Positions 8,181-16,139 of a DNA stretch of 25,995 nt are shown here, in pieces. Numbering within the stretch: position 1 is the stretch's first letter; each line of letters begins with the position of its first letter. The position numbers were made by a program, and so were the translations under genes. Below the pieces are notes generated by a model. The model had not been told where the DNA came from and searched no databases. It worked only from the letters and a program-made list of their open reading frames with translations. The DNA is from JAZFYD01 sp036443405 (GTDB lineage Bacteria; Planctomycetota; PLA2): NCBI GenBank assembly GCA_036443405.1, contig JAZFYD010000204.1:1-25995 (forward strand), in the 5' to 3' direction.

Positions 8181-8861
8181 GTGGCTTCTGATCGCTTGCA
8201 TCCCGGAACGTTCCATCCGCGGCGTCGTGTCCTGACGGACCTGGCCCGTGCGATGCGGGAGTTGGTCAATGGAGAGTCGTTCCCCCGCGGCGGGACGCTG
8301 ATCGACTATGGTTGCGGGGACCGGCCCTACGAGGAACTCTTCCAGGGTCGTTGCGAACGCTATCTCGGGGCCGACCTCCCGGGAAACGAGCGCGCGGATC
8401 TCGAGGTGGATCCGGAACAAGGCGTGCCCGTTGAAAACGGCAGTGCCCGATGCGTGCTCTCGTCGCAAGTCCTCGAGCATGTAACCGATCCGCGAGCCTA
8501 TCTGGCCGAAGCGCACCGGTTGCTCGCTCCGGACGGTTGCCTCTTGCTGTCAACCCACGGCATCTGGCCGTATCACCCCCATCCAGACGACTACTGGCGG
8601 TGGACCCGGGACGGACTGAAGCAGGAGATCGAGCGCGCTGGCTTCGAGGTCATCGAGATGCGGTCCGTCGTCGGCCTCGCCGCGGCGGCCGTGCAGCTTT
8701 GGCAAGACGCCACGGCCGACCACCTTCCGGCGCCGTTGCGGGCGCTTTACGTGCTAGGCACCCAGTCCTTGATGGGGCTGTTGGAATCGGTACGTCGCGG
8801 ACAAGCGCGGGACGCGAGCGTCTACGTCGTGTTGGCCCGCAAGCCACCGAGTGCGCGCTGA
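8181..8861 (+). CDS. Class I SAM-dependent methyltransferase
   Basis: From a GTG at 8181 this gives about 226 residues. The SAM-binding motif I is LIDYGCGDRPYE (residues 40-51). An acidic VLEHVTDPRAYLAEAHRLLAPDG region forms the post-I/motif-III area typical of the Methyltransf_11 fold, and the segment HPHPDDYWRWTRDGL resembles small-molecule or glycan-linked methyltransferases. The frame is open further upstream to 7977, but that part lies over the subtilase coding region in another frame, is Arg-rich and is implausible, so I prefer the GTG; no strong ribosome site is visible. The 3' end overlaps the convergent methyltransferase gene by 40 nt. The substrate is unknown; the neighbouring flippase set suggests a surface-glycan role, as inference only. 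Confidence 0.83.
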   Translation: MASDRLHPGTFHPRRRVLTDLARAMRELVNGESFPRGGTLIDYGCGDRPYEELFQGRCERYLGADLPGNERADLEVDPEQGVPVENGSARCVLSSQVLEHVTDPRAYLAEAHRLLAPDGCLLLSTHGIWPYHPHPDDYWRWTRDGLKQEIERAGFEVIEMRSVVGLAAAAVQLWQDATADHLPAPLRALYVLGTQSLMGLLESVRRGQARDASVYVVLARKPPSAR

Positions 8862-9583
8862 ACCCGGCGCCTGCGAATCCGGTGGCCGATGTGCTTGTCG
8901 AGAAACCGCCTCGCGCGACGCACGAGTCCTTCGGGACGCCGGGCCAACGGCGCCACACGTGCCGCTCCGCGGGAGAGTACCGCGTGCATGTAGTCGTCTT
9001 GCTCCCACACGGACACGAGTCTCATGTAGCTGAGCGGCGCGCCGAGTTCGTCCCCCATCTTCGCGATGTCCATGGCAGTCACGGTTTCATCGATGATCTG
9101 CAAGCCGTCGCCGCGCACGCGCAACGCCTCTTGCTTTCCCGGGCTCGGCACCGTGATCAGAACAACACCGTCGTGGGCAAGCAAAGCGCGGAGGCGTGCG
9201 TGCAGGTCTCCACGACGATCGCTCGGGATGTGCTCGTAGACGTCCGGCAGCAAGATCGCGTCCCACGAACCTTCAAGGTGCTCCGTGAGTACGTCCAGCT
9301 TGCGGTACTCGACGCGTGGGTGCGGGAAGAGCCTTTGCGCGATCTCGATCGCCTTCCCGCTGAGATCGACCGCGAGCACCTCTGTGTTCGACGCCCCTTG
9401 GCATGCGACGTGGTACGCGCCCTCGCCTGATCCGCACCCAACGACCAGAACCTTCTCCGCCGCTGCGGGCAGCGCTCCATGGAAAAAACGGAGCTGCCGC
9501 CTTACACGTTCGTTGCCTTCGATGAAGTCGCGGACGAAATTCTCGGTGAATTCGTCGTAATACGCTTCGATCTTTCCGGACAT
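8822..9583 (-). CDS. Class I SAM-dependent methyltransferase
   Basis: This 253-residue protein starts at the ATG at 9583, with an AGGAG Shine-Dalgarno nine bases upstream. The open frame continues further upstream, but that part is antisense-type, Arg-rich sequence. Motif I is VLVVGCGSGEG (residues 45-55), the acidic strand-2 end is LAVDLSG, and a LPDVYEHIP segment and a GVVLITVPSPG strand complete the Rossmann core. The C-terminus is Arg-rich (RRARRFLDKHIGHRIRRRRV), perhaps for contact with an acidic surface or membrane. It is the last gene of the leftward flippase / HPr-kinase-like set, 38 nt after the kinase-like gene. It converges on, and slightly overlaps, a second methyltransferase of different sequence. 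A role in modifying a surface polysaccharide or its lipid-linked precursor is inferred from context. Confidence 0.85.
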   Translation of the reverse strand: MSGKIEAYYDEFTENFVRDFIEGNERVRRQLRFFHGALPAAAEKVLVVGCGSGEGAYHVACQGASNTEVLAVDLSGKAIEIAQRLFPHPRVEYRKLDVLTEHLEGSWDAILLPDVYEHIPSDRRGDLHARLRALLAHDGVVLITVPSPGKQEALRVRGDGLQIIDETVTAMDIAKMGDELGAPLSYMRLVSVWEQDDYMHAVLSRGAARVAPLARRPEGLVRRARRFLDKHIGHRIRRRRVQRALGGLRANTT

Positions 9584-9621
9584 CAGAGGCGTCTCCTGGG
9601 TGGCAAGGGGGAATCTGACCG

Positions 9622-10761
9622 CTACGGCTGCGACCTCGCGCGCTCGCCGAGCAGAGACGGGAGCTTCGCATCCAGGAACGCATGCAGTTGGGCCGCGGTC
9701 GCGCCGTGGGGAATGCGGACGCGAAAGCAGCGGTCGGCGTGCTCGAACGCGCGAGAGAGCACACTCTCGGTCTGGCGCTCCAGCTCGTCGGCGGTCGGAA
9801 GGAAGCCGCAGCAACGCACGCCGCGCAGCGCTTCGGAGATCTCGGCATACGGCGCGATCTTCTCGAGCACGACCTTCGCCGCCGGCCGCGCCAATTCGGT
9901 CGGGTTGGTCTCAAAAAGCACGATGCGATCCTGTCGGGAGTCGCGCACAAGATCGAAGACCGCTCCGAGCCGCGCGGAACTCGCGCACGTCAGTTTGCCG
10001 AACAGGCGCTTCGCGGAGACGCGCCGGCGGACCTTTCGCGGCCCGTGTTTGCGCATGCGGTACGCCCACTGAAGACGGTCGGCCAACGTCCGGCCGCGCA
10101 TGAGCGCACGTCCGAGATGCGGCTGGTCCTTGACGTTGGAACCGTAGATCTGCAAGCGCTTCGGCGAGCGGTGGGCGACGCCATCCCGATCGACGACGAG
10201 CAGATCGTCACTCAGGTAGCGCCAGCCGTTCCCCAGCACGAGGTGCAACATCGCGGTCTTGCCGACGCCGGACTCGGCGACCAGCGCAATCGCCCGCCCG
10301 TCGCGCTCGACCGCGCTCGCACACAGGTGCGATTGACCAAGCGGAACCTGCGCCACCTGCGATGCGTAGTCGAACAGCCCGTACAGCAGATCGCGCGCGA
10401 CCGCCTCCTCGGGCAGGAGGAAGTCCCAGTCGCGGAAACGGCGCAAGCGCTCCGGCCCGTCCTGATTCCCGAGCACCTCGGGTTTGGGCTGGACGAGAAG
10501 CCGCAGGCCGCGGCCGTCCTTGCCTAGTTGGTACGCAAACGTCTCGTGCTTCCAGCGGAATGCGTTCTCCGCGGCGTGGCCGAGACCGGCCGGCACGCTC
10601 TCGCGCAACTGAGGCAGGCACTCGACGAACTCGATGCCGAGCCGCGCATCGCCGGGATCAACGTCCGCCAGCGAGCGCAGCTCGCGCCTAAGCGCGGTGG
10701 GCACGGGCCCCTCCCCGCTCAGACAAAACGCGAGGCGCCCCAGTCGGTAGCTACCGCTCAT
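9622..10761 (-). CDS. HPr kinase-like / PEPCK-fold P-loop protein
   Basis: This 379-residue protein starts at the ATG at 10761, inside an ATGA overlap with the flippase stop. The frame remains open far upstream, but only as antisense to the flippase. A Walker A-like AESGVGKT (162-169) is followed by YLSDDLLVV (182-190). This P-loop plus D-D pair is the arrangement of HPr kinase/phosphorylase and its relatives, the small P-loop kinases with a PEP-carboxykinase-like fold. Residues 1-150 hold no motif I recognise. True HPr kinase is usually shorter and sits near PTS genes, which are absent here. HprK-related proteins of unknown substrate do occur in peptide and polysaccharide gene clusters. Position between a flippase and a methyltransferase suggests phosphorylation of a sugar, lipid carrier or regulatory protein in surface-polymer assembly; this is inference. 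Confidence 0.75.
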   Translation of the reverse strand: MSGSYRLGRLAFCLSGEGPVPTALRRELRSLADVDPGDARLGIEFVECLPQLRESVPAGLGHAAENAFRWKHETFAYQLGKDGRGLRLLVQPKPEVLGNQDGPERLRRFRDWDFLLPEEAVARDLLYGLFDYASQVAQVPLGQSHLCASAVERDGRAIALVAESGVGKTAMLHLVLGNGWRYLSDDLLVVDRDGVAHRSPKRLQIYGSNVKDQPHLGRALMRGRTLADRLQWAYRMRKHGPRKVRRRVSAKRLFGKLTCASSARLGAVFDLVRDSRQDRIVLFETNPTELARPAAKVVLEKIAPYAEISEALRGVRCCGFLPTADELERQTESVLSRAFEHADRCFRVRIPHGATAAQLHAFLDAKLPSLLGERARSQP

Positions 10762-12302
10762 GCTCTTCCCCGCCGCCGCAACGTTGCGATCGAGTTCCAC
10801 GTGTCGGCAAGCGCGGCGCGGCCGCGTGCAAAACACGCGAGCACACCGAGATCGACGATGACTGTGAGCGAGAACGCGATCGCGAGCCCGGCCAGCGGCG
10901 ATGCGTCGAACCGGAAGCGGAACAATACGAGGATGGCGAGCGTGACCACGGCGGCGAAAGCGAACGGGGCAACCGTGCGCCAAAGCCCCGACGCCGTGAC
11001 CGGACCGCGCCGCCCGATGTACCACCACAATAGTGGCGTGCAGATCAGGCAACTGCTGCCCGCATACGCGGCGGCGACACCGAGCACGCCGAACGGCAAT
11101 CCCGCCAGGATCGAACCGACGATCAGTGCCATCGAGATCAGCCCCCAGCGCAGCTGCTCCCGCGAACGGTTCTGCGTTATGAATAGCCAACCCGCCGTAT
11201 GGTTGATCGGCTGGACAATCGCGGTCAGTCCGAGCACCAGGAAAACGGTTGCCGCGCCGCCCCACTGGGGTCCGAGCACGAGTCCGACCAGCCAGTCCGA
11301 CGTCGCGATCATGAAAACCACACCGGGCAGGGTGACGAGCACGATCTTGTCGAGAAAGCGGAAGTACGCCTCGCGGTAGCGGTCGGGTTCGTCGGCGAGG
11401 CGGCTGAGCGCGGGAATCGCGACCGACGTAGCGGGCCCGTTGATCTGGCGCAGCGGAAGCATCAGAAGCCGGTACGCGTGGTCGTAGAGGCCGGCGGCGA
11501 CCATGCCGAACACGCGCCCGATCAGAACCTTGTCGAGATTGCGCGCGACGTAGTTGAGCAGGTTGTAGCCGGTGAGGTTCGCGCCGAACCCCAGCATCGA
11601 GCGCACCGCGCCGAAGCCGCCGGGCCGTCGCGGCCGCCAACGGCAGAGCGTCCACGTCAGGATCAGAAACGTCGCCTCGATCGTGAGGTGCATGTAGACG
11701 AGCGCCCAGTAACCCGCGCCGCCGCGCGCGGCCATTACACCCACGGTGAGGCCGGCTGCCAACGCGCCGATGTCGATCGCGGCGAGCGCGAGGAATCGCA
11801 TCTGCCGCCGCAGCAGCGCCTGGTGCTGAACACCGAGGCCGCCGAGCAGGAACACGCCGGACAGCGCGAACGTCACATCGCGCAACTCGGGCTTTTGATA
11901 GAACGCGGCGAGCGCGGGCGCGAGCGCAGCGGTGATTCCGACGAGTACGAGACCGGTCGCCGCGTTGATCCAAAACAGCGCGCTGACCTCGGTGTCCTGG
12001 ATCTCTTTGCGCTGGATGGTCACGGCGCCGAGACCGAAGTCCCGAAACAGCGCCACAAAACCGGTCACCGCGGTGACGACTGCGACCACGCCGAAGTCGC
12101 GGGGCGACAGGAGCCGCGCCAGCAGCGCGGTGGACGCGAGCCCCAGTGCGAACTTCACGCCCTGGGCCGAAAACGCGATGGCCCCGCCGCGCACGGACCT
12201 GTGTTTGATGTCGACCTTTACATGGTCCGTGCACAGATGCCGGTCGGCGCCGGACTCGGTGCTGGGGGCGTCGGGCGACTTCGGCGTCTTTAGGGTGGGC
12301 AT
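10758..12302 (-). CDS. Polysaccharide/O-antigen flippase (MOP superfamily, Wzx/RfbX-like)
   Basis: This is a 514-residue inner-membrane protein with about 12 hydrophobic segments. The N-terminal signature RGGAIAFSAQG...LARLLSPRDFGVVAVVTAV...RDFGLG is typical of the lipopolysaccharide-biosynthesis flippases that move undecaprenyl-linked glycans to the periplasmic leaflet. The segment NLDKVLIGRVFGMVAAGLYDHAYRL is also characteristic. I choose the ATG at 12302. The open frame runs to 12428, but its extra residues are low-complexity, and family members begin shortly before the RGG segment. No clear Shine-Dalgarno is seen. The stop overlaps the next gene by 4 nt (ATGA), indicating translational coupling with the HPr-kinase-like protein. 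No glycosyltransferase or polymerase is in the window, so the transported glycan is unknown. Confidence 0.9.
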   Translation of the reverse strand: MPTLKTPKSPDAPSTESGADRHLCTDHVKVDIKHRSVRGGAIAFSAQGVKFALGLASTALLARLLSPRDFGVVAVVTAVTGFVALFRDFGLGAVTIQRKEIQDTEVSALFWINAATGLVLVGITAALAPALAAFYQKPELRDVTFALSGVFLLGGLGVQHQALLRRQMRFLALAAIDIGALAAGLTVGVMAARGGAGYWALVYMHLTIEATFLILTWTLCRWRPRRPGGFGAVRSMLGFGANLTGYNLLNYVARNLDKVLIGRVFGMVAAGLYDHAYRLLMLPLRQINGPATSVAIPALSRLADEPDRYREAYFRFLDKIVLVTLPGVVFMIATSDWLVGLVLGPQWGGAATVFLVLGLTAIVQPINHTAGWLFITQNRSREQLRWGLISMALIVGSILAGLPFGVLGVAAAYAGSSCLICTPLLWWYIGRRGPVTASGLWRTVAPFAFAAVVTLAILVLFRFRFDASPLAGLAIAFSLTVIVDLGVLACFARGRAALADTWNSIATLRRRGRA

Positions 12303-12550
12303 GACACAGGTTGGGGATCGCGCGGGGAGCGGCGCGCGGCCAGACGGCAGTTGTCTGGATATCGGCAATCCGGAGGTGTTTGGCGCACCGCGGGTCCCGC
12401 GACCGGGACGGCTTCCATGGTCCGGCACTCAACTGGCCGGCGGATCCTGTCGAAATTGAGGCGTCCGGTTGTCTCTAACGAGAATCGCCGCCGACCGCGA
12501 ATCCGCGCGGTGACGGGGTTTTCGGACGACCTGCCGGGCATCAACTCGGA
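12303..12550. other. Divergent intergenic region between flippase and membrane-protein genes
   Basis: About 250 bases lie between two divergent starts. A short inverted repeat (GTCCC 12394-12398, GGGAC 12405-12409) sits near the middle. Short reading frames cross this region on both strands, but none has a recognisable motif. I see no promoter or operator I would defend. Confidence 0.3.
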
Positions 12551-13624
12551 ATGACATTGGCCAGCAGGATCCTCGGAATTGGGCTGCTCCTGGGCGTGCT
12601 CGGCCTGCTCGGCTGGCAGGCGCTCGCGAGCTTTCCGCTTTCGACATGGCAGGAGCGGCTGTTCTTGCCGCTCGGGCTGGCGGTCGCGGGCGTGATCATC
12701 GGGATTCCCGTCTTGATGCCGGGGGCGTTCGTCCGCCTCGGGAAACACGCGCGGTTGCTGCTGCCGTTGCTGCTGGTCACGCTGCTCGAGTTCCTGATCG
12801 ACCGGTTCGCCCAGGACCACGCCGGCGCGATGTACATGCAGCCGATTCCGATCTTCACCTTTGGGTTGTTGCAATTCACCGTGACCGCTGCGGAGGCCGC
12901 GACGGTCCTTATTCGCGTCGGCTACGCGGCGTGCGTCACGACGATCGTGCTGCGGGTCGTGCGCGAGCGCGCGGTCGGAACCATCAGCACGCTACCGGGG
13001 GTGCGGAGTTTCTATCTGCGCGCGTGCGTTTTGGGATTGATCGGATGGAGTGTGCCGTTTGTCGCCGCGATCGTCGCGATGCTGGGCGCCGCGTTGAGCC
13101 CGGACCACGCCACCGTGATCCTCGCGCTCTTCGGTTGCCTGATCCTGACGTGGAACCTGCTCACGGCCGCGCTGCTGCCGGCGGCGCTCGACGAACGGCT
13201 CGGGTTTTTCGAAGCGTTGTCCACGGGGTTCCGAGTGAGCCGCATCGGACTCGGGCGATGGTGGCTGCCGGTTGTGTTCCAGGTGCTCCTGCTTGGGCTG
13301 TGGACGTATCCCGCGTGGGCGGTGGACACCGCGCACATGGAGGATCGGCTCGATTGGCAGGTTCACGCGCTGTGGATCGGCGGGTATGAGAACCACTGCC
13401 ATTGGCAGTCGGACCTGATACTGGCCCTGCGCATCCGGCCGCTCGGTTTCGCGCACACGCTCCTGGGATTGCTGTGCGGCATCTATGCGGTCGCGCTGAA
13501 GCTCCATATCGCGGGACGCCTACCGCCGTGTGTGTACTTCCGCAAAAGCGTGCCGCCGGAGATCATCAGCGAGTCCGCAGAGCGGCGGCGCAGCGAACTG
13601 TGGGCGCCGGGCCAGATCAGCTGA
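12551..13624 (+). CDS. Multi-pass membrane protein, unknown function
   Basis: This 357-residue protein has hydrophobic segments near residues 4-22, 36-58, 68-86, 100-135 (probably two), 156-182, 187-212, 238-257 and 300-320, giving eight or nine helices. The C-terminus is polar and charged. The part between 258 and 290 is rich in His and Trp (WQVHALWIGGYENHCHWQSD) and lies between two helices, so it could form a metal- or ligand-binding loop; this is speculation. I recognise no family. It diverges from the flippase and precedes the M29 peptidase by 80 nt, so it may be cotranscribed with that gene. Codon use and the coherent hydrophobic pattern support real coding. The stop is TGA. Confidence 0.75.
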   Translation: MTLASRILGIGLLLGVLGLLGWQALASFPLSTWQERLFLPLGLAVAGVIIGIPVLMPGAFVRLGKHARLLLPLLLVTLLEFLIDRFAQDHAGAMYMQPIPIFTFGLLQFTVTAAEAATVLIRVGYAACVTTIVLRVVRERAVGTISTLPGVRSFYLRACVLGLIGWSVPFVAAIVAMLGAALSPDHATVILALFGCLILTWNLLTAALLPAALDERLGFFEALSTGFRVSRIGLGRWWLPVVFQVLLLGLWTYPAWAVDTAHMEDRLDWQVHALWIGGYENHCHWQSDLILALRIRPLGFAHTLLGLLCGIYAVALKLHIAGRLPPCVYFRKSVPPEIISESAERRRSELWAPGQIS

Positions 13625-13704
13625 TCGCGAGTTTCCAAGAACGCGGCGACTTCCTAACCCGCAAATGTTGGTGCGTCACGGCGGGGGCGTTTAAGTTCTG
13701 GCGC

Positions 13705-14844
13705 ATGCGAGATCCCCGCGTCGACAAGTTGGCCTCCATCCTGGTGCGATACAGCACCGCCGTCAAAAAGGGCGACAACGTCGTCATTCAAGCGTCGCCG
13801 AAGGCGGAGGCGCTGTGCACCGCCGTGTATCGCGAGGTGCTGCGCGCCGGCGGGCACCCCTGGATTCGGATGGCGCCGTCGGAGTGCGCGGAGATCTTCT
13901 TCAATCACGCGAAACCCGAGCAGCTGGCGCATGTGAGCCCGTTCGACAAACACGTGATGAAGACGACGAACGTCTATCTCAACCTGGGTGCGCCGGACAA
14001 CACGAAGAGTTTGAGCGGCATCGATCCGCGCAAGCAGGCGGCGTCGAGCCAGGCGCGCCGAGCGATTTTCGACGTGTTCATGAAGCGCGCTGCGCTGCCG
14101 CACGACGATCCGCGGCGGTTGCGCTGGAGCGGGACGGTGTTTCCCAACCAGGCGAGCGCGCAGGACGCGGAGATGTCGTTGCGCTCTTACGAGAACTTCG
14201 TGTTCGGCGCGTGCAAGTTGGATCACGACAACCCCGTTGCGTCGTGGAAGAAGCTCGGCCGCTCGCAACAGCGGCTCGCGGACTTCCTCACCAACGGCAA
14301 GGAGATGCACATCCGCGCGCCGAACGGCACCGACATCCGGTTCGGCATCGAGGGGCGGACGTGGATCAATTGCGACGGTAAGGAGAACTTCCCCGACGGG
14401 GAGGTGTTCACCGGACCGATCGAGAACGCGACCGAGGGCACGGTTTGCTACAGCTTCCCCGCTGTGCATGGCGGCCGCGAGGTGAACGGCATTCGGTTGG
14501 TGTTCAAGGCGGGGAAGGTCGTCGATTGCAGCGCGACCCACAACGAGGAGTTCCTGATCGGCATGCTCGATCAGGACAAGGGCGCGCGCGTGCTGGGCGA
14601 GTTGGCGCTCGGCAGCAACTACGACATCAAGCGGTACACCAAGAACACGCTGTTCGACGAGAAGATCGGCGGCACGTTCCACGCCGCCTTGGGCGCGGCG
14701 TACCCCGAAAGCGGCGGCACCAACAAGAGCGGCCTCCACTGGGACATGGTCTGCGACCTCCGCAAAGGCGGCACCGTCGAGGTCGACGGCAAACTGGTGA
14801 GCAAAAACGGCCGCTTCCAAAAAGCCTCGTGGCCCCAGCCCTAA
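13705..14844 (+). CDS. Aminopeptidase, M29 family (thermophilic AmpS/AmpT type)
   Basis: From the ATG at 13705 the protein has 379 residues, close to the usual 370-410. The family starts with a short stretch such as MRDPRVDKLASILVRYST, which this start gives; longer in-frame extensions lie over the previous gene and are rejected. The M29 ligands are in place: Glu233 in DGEVFTGP, Glu281 or Glu282 in HNEEFLIG, His326 in GGTFHAALG, Tyr333, and His345 with Asp347 in GLHWDM. These bind the two-metal centre that releases N-terminal residues from peptides in the cytoplasm. No signal peptide is seen. A shifted pattern of short repeats and hairpins follows its stop. I am confident of the family; substrate preference cannot be read. 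Confidence 0.93.
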   Translation: MRDPRVDKLASILVRYSTAVKKGDNVVIQASPKAEALCTAVYREVLRAGGHPWIRMAPSECAEIFFNHAKPEQLAHVSPFDKHVMKTTNVYLNLGAPDNTKSLSGIDPRKQAASSQARRAIFDVFMKRAALPHDDPRRLRWSGTVFPNQASAQDAEMSLRSYENFVFGACKLDHDNPVASWKKLGRSQQRLADFLTNGKEMHIRAPNGTDIRFGIEGRTWINCDGKENFPDGEVFTGPIENATEGTVCYSFPAVHGGREVNGIRLVFKAGKVVDCSATHNEEFLIGMLDQDKGARVLGELALGSNYDIKRYTKNTLFDEKIGGTFHAALGAAYPESGGTNKSGLHWDMVCDLRKGGTVEVDGKLVSKNGRFQKASWPQP

Positions 14845-14847
14845 CCG

Positions 14848-14873
14848 CCAAACGGTTCCTCCAAACGGTTCCT
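14848..14873. repeat. Two tandem copies of a 13-nt unit
   Basis: CCAAACGGTTCCT occurs twice head to tail (14848-14860 and 14861-14873), immediately after the aminopeptidase stop. The unit itself is not a strong palindrome. It is either a local slippage duplication or the edge of a larger repeat element. Confidence 0.85.
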
Positions 14874-14928
14874 GGACCCGTCTCGTGCCAGCGTAAGTAT
14901 CTGGGGAGTCAGCGTTTGGGGCGAGGCG

Positions 14929-15036
14929 ATGCGGCACGCATGCCGCACTTAGGGACGTAACGGATGCGGAACGCGCCAGTTGACGGGATTCCCAACCCCC
15001 AGCTGCGGCACCAATGCCGCACTAGGGCGTCGTAAC
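14929..15036. repeat. Pair of near-identical hairpin repeats between convergent genes
   Basis: Two imperfect direct copies of a unit of about 33 bases start near 14929 and 15003. Each begins with a perfect 7-bp inverted repeat, TGCGGCA with TGCCGCA, around a 4-base loop (CGCA at 14937-14940, CCAA at 15011-15014). Each continues with CACT(T)AGGG and then CGTAAC. The loops differ while the stems are conserved. They lie between the ends of convergent genes, so they could serve as a two-way terminator or be copies of a REP-like family; no T-run follows. Confidence 0.75.
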
Positions 15037-15097
15037 CCACTACCTAGAAACAGCTTACGGAGTTATCCACAGGATCCTGGAACCACCTGGCGGCGGA

Positions 15098-15910
15098 TTA
15101 GTCGAGATGACTCTTTAGGAACGCGGCGACCCCCTGGAAGTACGTGTTGGCGGCTTCGTCGAGCAGGTCGTTGTGGCCGGCGTTGGGGATTTCGATCCAC
15201 ACCTTGGGGCCGCCCAGCGCGGCGTGCAAGCGGCGTCCGAAACGGATGGGGATGATGCTGTCCTTTGCGCCGTGGAGACAAAGCGCCGGCACCTTCACGG
15301 TCGACGCAAGTTCGGAGTGGTCGAATCGATCCCTCATCAGCCACTTCACGGGCACGAACGGATAATGCGTGGCCGCCACATCCACCACGGAGATCGTCCC
15401 GTTGTGCAGCACCAACCCGGCCGGAGCCTCGCGCGCCGCTAACCCAACCGCGACGCTGCAGCCGATCGACTCGCCCACGTAGACGACCGGCCCCGGCGCG
15501 TTCTCGGCCAGCCACGCACGCGCGGCCTCACCGTCTTTCAACAGCCCCGCCTCCGTCGGCGAGCCCCCGCTGCCGCCGTACCCGCGGTAGTCGAAGAGAA
15601 ACACGCCCGGCCCCAAGTCGCGAAGCGTCGCGGCCCACGGAAGACGATGGCCACGATGCCCCGCGTTGCCGTGGAAGATCAGAAACGTCGCGCGCTTGCT
15701 CCCGGGCCAATACCACGCACGCAACTTCACGCCGTCGCTCGCCACCAAATCGACATCGATCAACCCCGGGTACGCGTTCGCCGACGGCAGCCGCGGATCC
15801 TCCCGGCTCGGGAAATACTGCAATCGCCGCTGCGCCAGATAGACGACCACCAGCAGTGCGGCGTACATGACGAGTCCCGTGATCAGATAACCCATGAGAC
15901 GGCGCTTCAC
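15098..15910 (-). CDS. Membrane-anchored alpha/beta hydrolase (BEM46/ABHD-like)
   Basis: From a GTG at 15910 the protein has 270 residues. A purine-rich AGGGTGGG stretch lies just upstream, and an ATG five codons later (15895) is an alternative start. One N-terminal helix (about 8-26) anchors a hydrolase domain with HGNAGHRG (oxyanion loop, about 80-87), the nucleophile Ser148 in GESIG, an acid Asp217 in HGAKDSIIP and His246 in NAGHND. The FDYRGYGGSGG segment is typical of BEM46/ABHD13-type proteins, whose bacterial substrates are mostly unknown. It probably acts on an ester, thioester or acyl-peptide at the membrane. It follows the HEAT-repeat gene. If that gene is read in its shifted frame, the spacing is only 10 nt, which would make a tight operon. 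Confidence 0.88.
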   Translation of the reverse strand: MKRRLMGYLITGLVMYAALLVVVYLAQRRLQYFPSREDPRLPSANAYPGLIDVDLVASDGVKLRAWYWPGSKRATFLIFHGNAGHRGHRLPWAATLRDLGPGVFLFDYRGYGGSGGSPTEAGLLKDGEAARAWLAENAPGPVVYVGESIGCSVAVGLAAREAPAGLVLHNGTISVVDVAATHYPFVPVKWLMRDRFDHSELASTVKVPALCLHGAKDSIIPIRFGRRLHAALGGPKVWIEIPNAGHNDLLDEAANTYFQGVAAFLKSHLD

Positions 15911-15920
15911 CGCGCCCACC

Positions 15921-16139
15921 CTACCGGAGCAGAGCAAGCGTCGCTCGTGCCAACCCGTCGTTCGGCGGCCCATCCGCCCGCCGCGTGAGTTTGGCGATCA
16001 TCTCGTCGCGCGCCTCCACCGGGTCGGACCAGCGCAAGAGCTCCGAAGCGCTCTCGCACCCCTTCGGCCCGATCTCGATCAGCGCCGCGAGAATCATCGC
16101 GCACCGCCAGACTCCGTGCTGTGCCTCCCAATCCACGCA
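15921..16139 (-). pseudogene. Probable frameshifted 3' end of the HEAT-repeat gene
   Basis: A second frame, beginning where the HEAT protein's own frame loses sense, carries about 72 residues with protein-like composition and the same strong G/C third-position bias as the gene body. It includes WRCAMILAALIEIGPKG and ARDEMIAKLTRRADG, reads like another HEAT helix pair and ends at TAG. It matches a one-base loss near 16136-16165. A GTG at 16136 could instead start a small separate gene, but there is no ribosome site, and its content continues the upstream repeat. Read this way, the joined protein would stop 10 nt before the hydrolase start. Confidence 0.6.

Noticed and set aside
10762..12432. 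Upstream extension of the HPr-kinase-like frame to 12432
   Set aside because: It is another frame of the flippase gene on the same strand, very Arg-rich, with no motif; the ATGA start at 10761 is far better.
15063..15071. Perfect DnaA-box-like 9-mer TTATCCACA
   Set aside because: It is a single copy with no cluster, no AT-rich unwinding region and no dnaA, dnaN or similar origin gene nearby; chance is sufficient.
16094..16096. TGA ending the HEAT gene as another possible Sec codon
   Set aside because: The same frame beyond the TGA is Arg-rich shadow sequence, there is no redox motif, and a frameshift explains the locus better.
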